A stretch of 64,000 nt of DNA from an uncultured Tateyamaria sp. (GTDB lineage: Bacteria; Pseudomonadota; Alphaproteobacteria; Rhodobacterales; Rhodobacteraceae), in assembly GCA_947501275.1 (NCBI GenBank), contig CANMVD010000001.1:1797251-1861250 (forward strand), given 5' to 3'. The notes under the pieces were generated by a model, which had not been told where the DNA came from, made no database searches, and saw nothing but the letters and a program-made list of their open reading frames with translations. The translations under genes and the position numbers were made by a program. Of this stretch, positions 9,114-17,105 are shown piece after piece (position 1 is the stretch's first letter; each line of letters begins with the position of its first letter).

Positions 9114-10072
9114 CTGTCAAGCAACCGAAGTTCTCCGGCCAGCCATGGCAAGCGGCCAAGAGCGGGATCAATCATATGTGTTTGCATCAAGCGGCGCATG
9201 GTCTGGGCCACATCTGTCGGCACGTTCCCGGCCCAATCCGCCGACGCATACAGTGAAATTGTGCGCGAAAACGGCTTGAAGGGGAGGGCAAAGGCCTCGA
9301 TCTGCTCGTGAAAACGGCCCGCGCGCATGTAGCCAAGCGGGGTTGTCACCGTCCAGCCGATCCGCCGCGCAACCATGGCCATTAGAGCCAGATGGCTGCC
9401 AATCTCAAACCGGTCCACGAAGTCCAGCTTTTGGCGCGCCAGATGGGCCTCGATCTGGCGCGAGATGAGCTGATCTCGCTCGTATCGCAGAAATGGCAAG
9501 TCGTGCAGCGCGGGCAGCGGATCGTCTGATTGTATCACGCCTTTTGGCGCTACAAGGATAAACGGATCTCGCGCCAGCGGATACTCCAGCACGCCATCTC
9601 GCATCGTGCCGTCACTGGCGGAAATGGCGATGTGGAGCCGTTTGTCCGCGATGGATTGCAGGATTTCGTGGCTGGGGGCAGTGGCAAGTGTGAATTTGCA
9701 CCGGGTGAGGCTGTCGGCAAGGATCGTGACGAGGCGCGGCGTCAGGTCGTTCTCAAAGTCGTCGATCACGCCGATGCTGAGGGCTGACAGGTGTGCCAGA
9801 TCCATCACCGTCAGTTCTGATTGTGCCAAACGGAGTTGGGACAAGGCCGCTTCGGCACGCGACAAAAAGCTGTGGCCTGCCGGGGTCAGCCGCATGGGGC
9901 GTTTGCCGTGATCTATCAGATCTGTCGCCAGCGCCGTTTCCAGATTGCGCAACTGCTGGCTGACCGCGGGCTGGCTGAGTCCGGTAATAGTGGCGGCTTG
10001 TGCGACAGATCCAGTGGCCGCAAGTGCTTCAAAGACTTCGAGACCGCGTAATGTGACGCCTTTGCTCAGCAT
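9110..10072 (-). CDS. LysR-family transcriptional regulator
   Basis: This 320-residue LysR-type regulator has an N-terminal winged helix-turn-helix at about residues 6-64, with the typical GLSQPAVSQQLRNLE recognition helix. A periplasmic-binding-protein-like effector domain follows. It is divergent from the carbon-nitrogen hydrolase at 10231. The shared 158-bp region has two clear dyads, so it probably regulates that gene and itself. The effector is not evident from sequence. Confidence 0.93.
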   Translation of the reverse strand: MLSKGVTLRGLEVFEALAATGSVAQAATITGLSQPAVSQQLRNLETALATDLIDHGKRPMRLTPAGHSFLSRAEAALSQLRLAQSELTVMDLAHLSALSIGVIDDFENDLTPRLVTILADSLTRCKFTLATAPSHEILQSIADKRLHIAISASDGTMRDGVLEYPLARDPFILVAPKGVIQSDDPLPALHDLPFLRYERDQLISRQIEAHLARQKLDFVDRFEIGSHLALMAMVARRIGWTVTTPLGYMRAGRFHEQIEAFALPFKPFSRTISLYASADWAGNVPTDVAQTMRRLMQTHMIDPALGRLPWLAGELRLLDS

Positions 10073-10105
10073 GATCCTGTCCTGTCAGTTTCACGATTTC
10101 AGAAT

Positions 10106-10148
10106 GTGTTGAAATCTGTGGTCAACACCCAATGGCATACAATTGGGT
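10106..10148. promoter_or_regulatory. Two dyads in the LysR/hydrolase divergent promoter
   Basis: GTGTTGA (10106-10112) and TCAACAC (10122-10128) form a perfect 7-bp inverted repeat with a 9-bp spacer. It fits the T-N11-A style of LysR recognition sites. A second dyad, ACCCAAT (10127-10133) with ATTGGGT (10142-10148), lies directly beside it. The pair could be the recognition and activation sites of the divergent LysR gene. Confidence 0.6.
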
Positions 10149-10230
10149 TGAATTCCACTTTTTCGAAGATAGCACCCAGTCGCCCAACACGGCCTTGCAT
10201 AGACAACGTAAGCCAAGGCACAGTTGCACG

Positions 10231-11121
10231 ATGAGAATAGCAACTGCTTCCTATCCACTCGATGTGCTTGAGTCGTGGGCCGCCTATGAGGACAAGCTCT
10301 CGGGTTGGGTGGCGGAGGCGGCCGGGCAAGGCGCTGACTTGTTGGTGTTCCCTGAATACGGGGCCATGGAGTTGGCAACGCTCGCGGGCTTGGACATCGC
10401 AGGCGATCTTGAGCAGTCCCTGCATGCGGTCGCGGAACGATTGCCCGAGGCAGATGCGATGCATGCCCATCTTGCGGCACAGTTTGGCGTGCATATCCTT
10501 GCCGCATCGGGACCAGCCACGGATGCATTGCCGACCAACGTCACAAGGCCTGTCAACCGTGCGCGCCTTTTCACACCAGCGGGCGGGATTGGTGTGCAGG
10601 ACAAACAGATCATGACCCGGTTTGAGGCTGAAACATGGGGCGTTGTGCCCGGTGGTCCCTTGCGACTGTTCGAAACAAGCCTCGGCAAAATCGGGGTGCT
10701 GATCTGTTACGACAGCGAATTTCCTTTGCTTGGCCGGGCTCTTGCCGAGGCCGAGATATTGTTGGTGCCTTCTGTTACCGAAGCGCTGACGGGCTATTCC
10801 CGCGTGCGCATCGGTGCGCAGGCCCGGGCGCTGGAAAACCAATGTGTGACGGTGATGTCGTCTGTTGTCGGTGCGGCGCCTTGGTCAGAGGCCGTGGATG
10901 TGTCCGTTGGGGCAGGTGGCATCTTTGGCCCGCCGGATGTCGGATTCCCACAGACCGGTGTGATCGCCCTGGGTGAAATGAACGTGCCGGGTTGGGTCTA
11001 CGGAGATGTCGATTTGGGGCATGTGGCACGGGTGCGCAGCGATGGCGGTGTCCTGAACCGACGCGATTGGGAGGCTCAGACAGGTCGTGCCGATCCGGTC
11101 ACAGTGACGCCACTGGCTTGA
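10231..11121 (+). CDS. Carbon-nitrogen hydrolase (nitrilase superfamily)
   Basis: This 296-residue amidase or nitrilase-type enzyme has the Glu-Lys-Cys triad. The Glu is in LLVFPEYGA near residue 43, the Lys is in VQDKQIM, and the nucleophilic Cys is in LICYDSEFP. The exact substrate cannot be read; the family includes amidases, N-carbamyl amino-acid hydrolases and predicted deaminated-glutathione amidases. The ATG at 10231 follows the divergent LysR control region. The open frame upstream to 10132 would cover the operator dyads and is not expected to be coding. Confidence 0.88.
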   Translation: MRIATASYPLDVLESWAAYEDKLSGWVAEAAGQGADLLVFPEYGAMELATLAGLDIAGDLEQSLHAVAERLPEADAMHAHLAAQFGVHILAASGPATDALPTNVTRPVNRARLFTPAGGIGVQDKQIMTRFEAETWGVVPGGPLRLFETSLGKIGVLICYDSEFPLLGRALAEAEILLVPSVTEALTGYSRVRIGAQARALENQCVTVMSSVVGAAPWSEAVDVSVGAGGIFGPPDVGFPQTGVIALGEMNVPGWVYGDVDLGHVARVRSDGGVLNRRDWEAQTGRADPVTVTPLA

Positions 11122-11202
11122 TTACCTCTTGAATTATGGGGCGTGGCGGCGCATTTAGTGCGCGTCCGCCCCAATGGCGGGCTGTGTAACGTAGGAGAGA
11201 CC

Positions 11203-11421
11203 ATGGCCAAGGAAGATACGCTCGAATTTCCCGGTGTCGTAAAGGAACTCCTGCCGAATGCGACGTTTCGGGTCGAGCTTGAAAATGGCCATGAGATCAT
11301 CGCACATACGGCAGGTAAAATGCGCAAGAACCGGATCCGTGTTCTGGCAGGTGACAAGGTGCAGGTCGAAATGACCCCCTATGACCTGACCAAGGGCCGC
11401 ATCAACTACCGCTTCAAGTAG
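11203..11421 (+). CDS. infA: Translation initiation factor IF-1
   Basis: This 72-residue S1/OB-fold protein binds the 30S A site during initiation. It begins [13 protein letters not shown] and ends in the usual GRINYRFK. The start at 11203 has a TAGGAGAG ribosome-binding site. It leads a tight cluster infA-maf-rng-yacG, a common alphaproteobacterial arrangement. Confidence 0.97.
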   Translation: MAKEDTLEFPGVVKELLPNATFRVELENGHEIIAHTAGKMRKNRIRVLAGDKVQVEMTPYDLTKGRINYRFK

Positions 11422-11460
11422 TATGGCCGCGGTGTACGACCTCAAAAGAACACCACGATA

Positions 11461-12030
11461 GTGGCGTTCATTCTGGGATCGGGCAGCCCGCGCCGTCTTG
11501 AGTTGCTGGGCCAGTTGGGCCTTGTACCGGACGCTGTCCGCCCGCCCGACATTGACGAAGACCCGCTCAAGGGCGAATTGCCCCGCCCTTACTGCATCCG
11601 CATCGCACGCCAAAAGGCTGAGGCTGTCACAGCCAGCGCCGATGATGTCGTTTTATGTGCCGATACAACGGTCGCTTTGGGTCGACGCATCCTTGGCAAA
11701 CCCAAAGACGCCCATGAGGCCCGCACATTCCTGCGCATGATGTCGGGGCGACGCCACCGTGTCATCACGGCGGTGGCCGTTCGCGTTGGGCCAAATGTTC
11801 GGGAAAAGGATGTTGTGAGCACAGTGCGCATGAAGTCTTTGTCGGATGGTGAAATAGAAGGATACCTTGTGACCGGGGACTGGCAGGGCAAGGCCGGAGG
11901 GTACGGCATCCAGGGGCCGGCAGGCGCATTGATCCCGTGGATCAGCGGGTCGTTTACCGGGATCGTCGGGTTACCATTGGCCGAAACGGCAGGGCTGCTG
12001 CGCGCAGCAGGCATGGAGGTTTGGAGATGA
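11461..12030 (+). CDS. maf: Maf/YceF-family nucleotide pyrophosphatase
   Basis: This 189-residue house-cleaning pyrophosphatase hydrolyses non-canonical or modified nucleoside triphosphates. It has the N-terminal LGSGSPRR motif, the CADTTV block with the metal-binding aspartate, and a GKP-A-EA segment, followed by [10 protein letters not shown]. The start is GTG at 11461. Its stop overlaps the next ATG by four bases (ATGA, 12027-12030), which implies translational coupling to the RNase gene. Confidence 0.92.
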   Translation: MAFILGSGSPRRLELLGQLGLVPDAVRPPDIDEDPLKGELPRPYCIRIARQKAEAVTASADDVVLCADTTVALGRRILGKPKDAHEARTFLRMMSGRRHRVITAVAVRVGPNVREKDVVSTVRMKSLSDGEIEGYLVTGDWQGKAGGYGIQGPAGALIPWISGSFTGIVGLPLAETAGLLRAAGMEVWR

Positions 12031-13049
12031 AGGGACGGCAGATCTTACTGGATCACGTCAACGGACGCGAGGCTGCCGCACTGATGGTCGACGGGCGCCT
12101 CGACGATCTGTTGATTGATGGCGACGCGCCTCGTCCGGGAACGATCTACCGCGCGATCAGTGATCGGGGTGTCAAAGGGCAGGGTGGAGTGTTTCTCAAG
12201 ACCCCAGATGGCTCTGCCTATCTGCGTGGCGTAAAAGGCATTGATGCGGGCGAGGTCTTGCACGTGCAAGTCACGGGTTATGCCGAGCCGGGCAAAGCCA
12301 TACCTGTCAGCCATAAGATACTGTTCAAAAGCCGATTTGCCATTGTCACGCCGGACGCACCCGGCCTCAACATCTCGCGTCAGATCAAGGATGACGACAC
12401 CCGTGAAGACCTGCTTGCGCTGGCTCATGAAGGTATGGATGGGGCGGAGATGGGTCTTATCCTGCGCTCTGCCAGTGCGGATGCTGATGCGGATGAGATC
12501 CTTGAAGACATCGCGGCCATGCGTGACTTGGCGCAACAGGTGACTGGCGACGCTGGCCGTGATCCAGAAGTACTGGCCGAGGGTGATGGCCCGCACGTTC
12601 TGGCATGGCGTGATTGGACTGCGGCAGCTGATGTCGTGACGGATAGCGGCTGCTTTGAAAACCATGGTGTGCTTGACGCATTGGACATGGCGAAGGGCGC
12701 ACAGGTGCCGCTGTCAGATGGCGCGTCGCTGTTTGTCGAAGCGACGCGCGCGCTGGTTGCTGTTGACGTTAACACGGGCGTTGACGGGTCGTTTTCTGCA
12801 GGCCTCAAGGCCAATCTTGCGTGCGCGCGCGCCTTGCCCGCTGCGTTGCGCGTACGTGGCCTCGGGGGACAGATTACTGTTGATCTTGCGCCTATGCCCA
12901 AGAAAGAGCGCCGCACGTTTGAAAACGTGCTGCGATCCGCTTTTCGCAGCGATGATGTGGACACTGTGCTGGCGGGATGGACGCCGTTGGGTCACTTCGA
13001 ACTTCAGCGCAAGCGCGCGCGACTGCCATTGGCGGAGGTGATGAAATGA
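12027..13049 (+). CDS. rng: Ribonuclease E/G family protein, short form
   Basis: This 340-residue endoribonuclease-like protein aligns with the catalytic core of RNase E/G, including [10 protein letters not shown] near residue 247. That block carries the Mg2+-binding Asp; the second acidic block is [10 protein letters not shown]. It lacks the usual zinc-link and the long C-terminal scaffold region, and is shorter than enteric RNase G (about 490 residues). This form is common in Rhodobacterales, where a full-length RNase E is expected elsewhere. It is linked to maf and yacG by four-base ATGA overlaps on both sides. Confidence 0.88.
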   Translation: MKGRQILLDHVNGREAAALMVDGRLDDLLIDGDAPRPGTIYRAISDRGVKGQGGVFLKTPDGSAYLRGVKGIDAGEVLHVQVTGYAEPGKAIPVSHKILFKSRFAIVTPDAPGLNISRQIKDDDTREDLLALAHEGMDGAEMGLILRSASADADADEILEDIAAMRDLAQQVTGDAGRDPEVLAEGDGPHVLAWRDWTAAADVVTDSGCFENHGVLDALDMAKGAQVPLSDGASLFVEATRALVAVDVNTGVDGSFSAGLKANLACARALPAALRVRGLGGQITVDLAPMPKKERRTFENVLRSAFRSDDVDTVLAGWTPLGHFELQRKRARLPLAEVMK

Positions 13050-13216
13050 ATTGCCCGATGTGTGAAAAAGCAACGAACAAAGCCTATCGCCCGTTCTGTT
13101 CACGCCGCTGCGCTGATCTGGATCTGGCGCGGTGGATGAATGGAAACTACGCGATTCCATCGCAGCGCGAAGAGGATCAGGACGTTCCCGACGCAGAGCC
13201 GCCATTGCCGCATTGA
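13046..13216 (+). CDS. yacG: DNA gyrase inhibitor YacG
   Basis: This 56-residue zinc-finger protein has CPMC (Cys3, Cys6) and CSRRC (Cys18, Cys22) as the four ligands, followed by DLARWMNGNY. YacG binds GyrB and inhibits gyrase. Its ATG overlaps the rng stop by four bases, so it is the last member of the infA-maf-rng-yacG string. The tail is acidic. Confidence 0.9.
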   Translation: MNCPMCEKATNKAYRPFCSRRCADLDLARWMNGNYAIPSQREEDQDVPDAEPPLPH

Positions 13217-13329
13217 CGCGGTGCCGTGGCAGGGTTTGCACGCCAGTGCGATTTTTGTGTGTTTGCCTATGGACAGCGTAGCGTCTTCGGCCTATCACGC
13301 CTCCACCCGACGGCATGGCCGTCTCCCGT

Positions 13330-13404
13330 GCCCGGGTAGCTCAGGGGTAGAGCAGTGGATTGAAAATCCTCGTGTCGGTGGTTCGATTCCGCCCCCGGGC
13401 ACCA
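13330..13404 (+). tRNA. tRNA-Phe (anticodon GAA)
   Basis: A 75-nt cloverleaf is visible. The acceptor arm GCCCGGG pairs with CCCGGGC. The D arm begins AGCTCAGGGG, and the anticodon loop TTGAAAA reads GAA. The T arm has GGTTCGATTCC, and CCA is encoded. It marks the boundary between core and mobile DNA: the serine recombinase on the opposite strand ends inside it. The tRNA is intact. Confidence 0.96.
13341..13404. other. Probable attachment junction (recombinase gene overlaps tRNA-Phe)
   Basis: The recombinase reading frame continues 64 bases into the tRNA gene before meeting a stop at 13341-13343. Elements that integrate at tRNA 3' ends leave such junctions. The exact core repeat cannot be fixed without the other end. 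Confidence 0.5.
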
Positions 13405-14912
13405 CAACAGAATCCATCACCCTCAATTCCTGTTAAGACTTTGAAAGACAAGGATAATTTGGGAGTTCTAGCACCTTCAATTCGAGTGTAGTGAACGGGC
13501 CCCGCAAAAGCCAGTTTCATCACCAATCGACGTGCAGGCGTTGTGCCATTTTCCCATATATTCCAGGGGTTTGCGAGGAATCGGCAGGCGAGTTCTAGTT
13601 TTTCTTCGAATGCACCCTTGGGTTCGACCTGTTTGGTCAGTTTTTCGGCCATAATTGCCTTCTGATGTTCGAGCTTTTCGACCTTATCTTCGTAACGCGC
13701 GATGATGGCGCTGTTGCTGGCGCTCATGATCCGATCAAGGACCCCGTCGATTTCTTTTTCCAGACGCAAAACTTCGCGCTGACCTGACGTGACAATTTCC
13801 TTGGCTTGGCCGCGTCGTGCCTCCCAAACGTGCCGGAACATGGCCTTTAGGGCGTGCATGAGGCTTTGGGGCGGTTGAATCGTCTTAATGATTTCTCCCA
13901 CCTCATTCTCAAGCTTGCCGCGCGGGATGGATTTGCCATAGGCGTCGCAGCCCTTGGTCTGGCAGAGATAATAGGCATAGCGCTTGGTGTTGCCCTTGGT
14001 CCAAGACGACCGGAGAGGCACCTCACAGCAGCCACAGACGACCGCACCACGCAGCGCGAAGTCGTCTGCGATGTTGGCGCGCTTTGGTGTCGGGCGGGCA
14101 CCACTGCGGCGCTCCTGCACACGCTCAAACACCTCTAGCGGCACAAGCGCCTGATGATGACCTTTCAGCCAACGAATGCCGTAGTGCTTGGAGCAGATGT
14201 AACCCGCGTAGATTGGGTTGCTCAGAATGTCGGATATTTTTTGCTGGACGACGTTTCCTTTTTTGTTTCTGGGGAAGTCGGGGAAGGTGGCACAGAACCG
14301 GGTGACCTCCGCCTGTGTGGCGAAGCGCCCAGAGGCAAAACCCTCAAAAGCCTCGCGAATGATTGACGCAAGCGGCTCATCCGGAAACAGCATCTTTCCG
14401 CGTCCTTTTACGGGCTGGTACTTATAGCCGACCATGGCATCATGCACCCAATACCCGGATTCCATGCGGGCTTTCATTTTTTGCGTGACCTGACGGCGGT
14501 TTTGTTCGCGCTCAAGCGACCCATGGGCTGCAATGATCGTCTCAATGAACTCACCCTCTGGCGTATCGTCGAACTTGAAGTTCAGGCATTCCAAGCGGGC
14601 GTTTCGCTGCCGGAAGGCATCGCGCAGATCAAGAAAGGCACGGGTGTCGCGACTTGCACGTTTGAGATCGTCGAAGACAATCACAAACTCCTCTTCGGGC
14701 TGTGCGTCTAAAATGGACAGAAGCGCCACCATACCGGGGCGTTTGAGATAACTGCCGCCACCACTCATTGTGTCGGGGAAGACCATAACAACTTCATAGC
14801 CTTTGCTCTCGGCATATTGCCGACAGCGCAATTCCTGACTGTCGAGACCGTTGCCATCCTTCTGCTGTCCGACCGAGGATACGCGGCAATAAATAAGGGC
14901 TTTCTGTTTCAT
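13341..14912 (-). CDS. Large serine recombinase (integrase) ending inside tRNA-Phe
   Basis: This is a 523-residue large serine recombinase. The N-terminal resolvase domain carries YCRVSS, with the catalytic Ser near residue 12, and the Arg-rich FDDLKRASRD loop. The recombinase DNA-binding domain follows. A zinc ribbon (CGCC and later CQTKGC) and a coiled-coil region come after that. It most likely integrates and excises the element at tRNA-Phe. The last 21 or so codons are the antisense reading of the tRNA (from about GARGRNRTT), so the C-terminus depends on the integrated junction. The ATG overlaps the stop of a 43-codon gene upstream by four bases. Confidence 0.92.
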   Translation of the reverse strand: MKQKALIYCRVSSVGQQKDGNGLDSQELRCRQYAESKGYEVVMVFPDTMSGGGSYLKRPGMVALLSILDAQPEEEFVIVFDDLKRASRDTRAFLDLRDAFRQRNARLECLNFKFDDTPEGEFIETIIAAHGSLEREQNRRQVTQKMKARMESGYWVHDAMVGYKYQPVKGRGKMLFPDEPLASIIREAFEGFASGRFATQAEVTRFCATFPDFPRNKKGNVVQQKISDILSNPIYAGYICSKHYGIRWLKGHHQALVPLEVFERVQERRSGARPTPKRANIADDFALRGAVVCGCCEVPLRSSWTKGNTKRYAYYLCQTKGCDAYGKSIPRGKLENEVGEIIKTIQPPQSLMHALKAMFRHVWEARRGQAKEIVTSGQREVLRLEKEIDGVLDRIMSASNSAIIARYEDKVEKLEHQKAIMAEKLTKQVEPKGAFEEKLELACRFLANPWNIWENGTTPARRLVMKLAFAGPVHYTRIEGARTPKLSLSFKVLTGIEGDGFCCGARGRNRTTDTRIFNPLLYP

Positions 14913-15040
14913 TTCATGTCACCCCGCTCATTGGCCAAGAAGGCCCTTGCCGCCGTCAATATCCGATCAACGAAGTCGCTTTCCGGTGTGTCGTTGCTGA
15001 TTGTCTCGTCACATTGATTGTGTGGTTTATCTCGTGTCAT
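14909..15040 (-). CDS. 43-residue coupled small protein of the recombinase operon
   Basis: This short frame begins MTRDKPHNQCDETISNDTP and ends NERGDMK. Its ATG (15038-15040) overlaps the stop of the upstream 87-codon gene by four bases. Its stop (14909-14911) overlaps the recombinase ATG by four bases. Two perfect ATGA junctions in a row make chance unlikely. Function is unknown; a small accessory or directionality factor would fit the position, but no motif supports this. Confidence 0.65.
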   Translation of the reverse strand: MTRDKPHNQCDETISNDTPESDFVDRILTAARAFLANERGDMK

Positions 15041-15300
15041 TCTGCCTCCTCTGTGTCGTTTGAGTTTAGCACAGCGGCCTGCAGCGCGGCGGTCAGATCG
15101 AGACTTTGTCCACTGGTATTTTCACTGGATTCAAAATCCCAACCCAGATCAACGAAGTGCAGCACAATCGACCAGAGGGTTTCGATCAACTGGATCTTGT
15201 CAGTCTCAGGGATACCTTGATCAGCCAAACAGGGCATCCAGTCCTCAATATTGAGGTGAATGCTTGGCTTTGGCGGTGGTGTTGGCGGCGTGTCTTTCAT
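15037..15300 (-). CDS. Hypothetical protein, first gene of recombinase operon
   Basis: The 87-residue protein has a proline-rich N-terminus (DTPPTPPPKPS) and a hydrophobic, helical middle (IQLIETLWSIVLHFVDLGW). It is not recognised as a known family. AAAGGA lies a few bases before the ATG at 15300. It is the first of three genes joined by ATGA overlaps that end with the recombinase, so a role in controlling or assisting recombination is inferred from position alone. Confidence 0.65.
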   Translation of the reverse strand: MKDTPPTPPPKPSIHLNIEDWMPCLADQGIPETDKIQLIETLWSIVLHFVDLGWDFESSENTSGQSLDLTAALQAAVLNSNDTEEAE

Positions 15301-15419
15301 TTGTAGTCCTTTCTAACTCAGTTTTGTTCCTCCTTAGTGTGAACAAAGGGGGAACAATGTATGCGTTATTTTGATATCCGTCTAGGAGTATTTTCCCATT
15401 CTCCTGGATACTTTGGAGT

Positions 15420-16016
15420 TCAACTATAGGAGCGGCTCTGGCTCTGCGTTTGCAGTTTTTCGGCTTTACGGGTGGCGATTTCAGCTTCACGCACTGGTTT
15501 GTGATAAGCCTCTTCAGCTGCCTTCCCGCGCTCATAGAGGTCTTCACCATGCTTGGCGGCAAAGGCGTCTTTCATCATGACCTTCGCGGCGTTTTGGGTG
15601 ATAGACAGCTTGGATGCTAACGACACAGCAGCTTGATCCTGCGCCTTGTAGAACGGCTCGGTGGGACCATCCTGAATGATCTGCAGCACTGACTCTGCAT
15701 GCAGGAGTATGGCGGGATCGCCCGTTTGCTGTAGGCGTTTCTCATTGGCTCGGAGTGCCTCCCGAGTCTGGTTCATCGACTGGCCCTGGGTCGCGATGTA
15801 AGTGTCGCGCACCATCTTCTCAGCACGCACAGCGTCGAATTTCTCGTTTCGCGCAAAGGCGTGGCTGTAGTCGGTTAGCTTCTCAAAGAATGAGCCGGAG
15901 CGTTGGATTTCAGCATGCAGGATCTGAGCGATGGCCTGCGCCTCAACGAGCTGGTTTTCGGTCATGCCTTTGCCTGAGAAGCTTTCACGGGCGGCTGTGA
16001 GTTTGTCTTCTGTCAT
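15420..16016 (-). CDS. Hypothetical element protein, mostly helical
   Basis: The 198-residue protein is charged, alanine- and glutamine-rich and predicted helical throughout. It has no signal peptide or membrane segment. It is not assigned to a family here. A good AAAGGA site precedes the ATG at 16016. It lies 14 bp after the gene upstream (16031-16549) on the same strand, so the two are probably cotranscribed and belong to the element backbone. Confidence 0.7.
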   Translation of the reverse strand: MTEDKLTAARESFSGKGMTENQLVEAQAIAQILHAEIQRSGSFFEKLTDYSHAFARNEKFDAVRAEKMVRDTYIATQGQSMNQTREALRANEKRLQQTGDPAILLHAESVLQIIQDGPTEPFYKAQDQAAVSLASKLSITQNAAKVMMKDAFAAKHGEDLYERGKAAEEAYHKPVREAEIATRKAEKLQTQSQSRSYS

Positions 16017-16030
16017 AATCTGTCCTTTCG

Positions 16031-16549
16031 TTAGCTACGGGAGGGGCCAGAGCGCAGCGGAAGACCGCGCTCGTGCCGGGAGATTTGGTTGGTAAGATTG
16101 AAGGCCTCTTTCGCGCGGCCCTGATTGCGATCCTGCACTTGCGCGGTTCGGTCGTCGCGTTGGCGGATATCGCGGCGTAGCACCTTGCATTGGTCCACTT
16201 CATCCTGACGAATAGCGACAAGCCGGGCTTCGTGATCTGCCTGCACGCGATTGCGTGCCAAGAGATCGACCTTCTCGGGGCTCGGTGGTTTGTCGATGGC
16301 CCATTTCGGCTTGGGATGAACAAGGATGTGACCGGTGTGCGCGCGCAGGATCACCTCGTGGGCTTCGCGCAATCGTGCTTGGTAATCCGTCCTGAAATCC
16401 TGCTTTTCAGCATCATAGCGCTCTGCACCTTCTTTGAGGATTTTCCCAAAGGCTTGAAAGTCATCTTTAGTTTTCAGATTGCGGCGCAGGCTTTCTTGTA
16501 AGGCTAGCCGATAACCTTCACGCACTTGCTGTTCTGTGGATAAAGTCAT
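16031..16549 (-). CDS. Hypothetical element protein, charged
   Basis: The 172-residue soluble protein is rich in Arg, Lys, Glu and Gln, with long helices and a basic C-terminus (RHERGLPLRSGPSRS). No known domain is recognised. GGAGG precedes the ATG at 16549. It pairs with the 198-residue gene downstream and sits between the recombinase operon and the coupling-protein operon. Confidence 0.7.
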   Translation of the reverse strand: MTLSTEQQVREGYRLALQESLRRNLKTKDDFQAFGKILKEGAERYDAEKQDFRTDYQARLREAHEVILRAHTGHILVHPKPKWAIDKPPSPEKVDLLARNRVQADHEARLVAIRQDEVDQCKVLRRDIRQRDDRTAQVQDRNQGRAKEAFNLTNQISRHERGLPLRSGPSRS

Positions 16550-16602
16550 GTTTTACCTCCTCAAATTTGCTGATCGGGCGTTGTATTTGGTAAACTGTCC
16601 TC

Positions 16603-16872
16603 ATGAGCATTTTTGAAGACATTCAAGACGTCGAAGAATGGCTGGCCCCCTACGATTACGAGAGGTTCTGGACTGCCGTAGCACCTTGGCAGGTGTTTTC
16701 GGGCGCGGACCGGGCGCATTACGATGGTGTCATTGCCGAAGGCGAAGTCTGCCCGGATTTGGTGCTGTCCTGCCTCAAAGGTATGGCGCGGTTGGAATTG
16801 CAGCTGCGCTTTGATCTGCGCGACCGCACCTTTGAGCCACCGGACGCCCAGTATCTGCGGCGCGTACATTAG
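16603..16872 (+). CDS. Small hypothetical protein
   Basis: This 89-residue acidic protein is rich in Trp and Tyr (MSIFEDIQDVEEWLAPYDY...). It runs against the strand of its neighbours and overlaps the end of the convergent gene at 16869 by four bases. The ribosome-binding site is weak. No family is recognised. Sequence complexity is protein-like and no competing frame is better, so it is kept with moderate confidence. Confidence 0.55.
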   Translation: MSIFEDIQDVEEWLAPYDYERFWTAVAPWQVFSGADRAHYDGVIAEGEVCPDLVLSCLKGMARLELQLRFDLRDRTFEPPDAQYLRRVH

Positions 16873-17105
16873 GAGGCCTCCTTCAGCAGGCGGACCCAGG
16901 GACAGCGCTCTTGGCTAGCCGGGACCGTGATCCAGCCCCAGACGCCCAGATATGTGCAGTCGATGTATCGGCGTTCCGCAGGCACCTGATAGGACGGCCC
17001 CATAAAGCGGTAGGTGACGACCACGTGCGGCGTGCCCCAGATCGACACCGCTGCCCACAGCACAAACGGCACGAGCAACCACAGAAAGAGTGCGGCGAAC
17101 CTCAT
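16869..17105 (-). CDS. Small membrane-anchored protein after the coupling ATPase
   Basis: The 78-residue protein has one N-terminal hydrophobic helix (LFLWLLVPFVLWAAVSIW), then a short extracytoplasmic domain with two cysteines (DCTYLG and ERCPW). Its ATG overlaps the coupling-protein stop by four bases (17102-17105). It is the last gene of that operon and probably an envelope partner in transfer; no family was recognised. Confidence 0.65.
   Translation of the reverse strand: MRFAALFLWLLVPFVLWAAVSIWGTPHVVVTYRFMGPSYQVPAERRYIDCTYLGVWGWITVPASQERCPWVRLLKEAS

Noticed and set aside
13341..13404. C-terminal tail of the recombinase as a conserved protein motif
   Set aside because: The tail is the antisense reading of tRNA-Phe, an annotation artefact common at tRNA-integrated elements, and not a protein motif.
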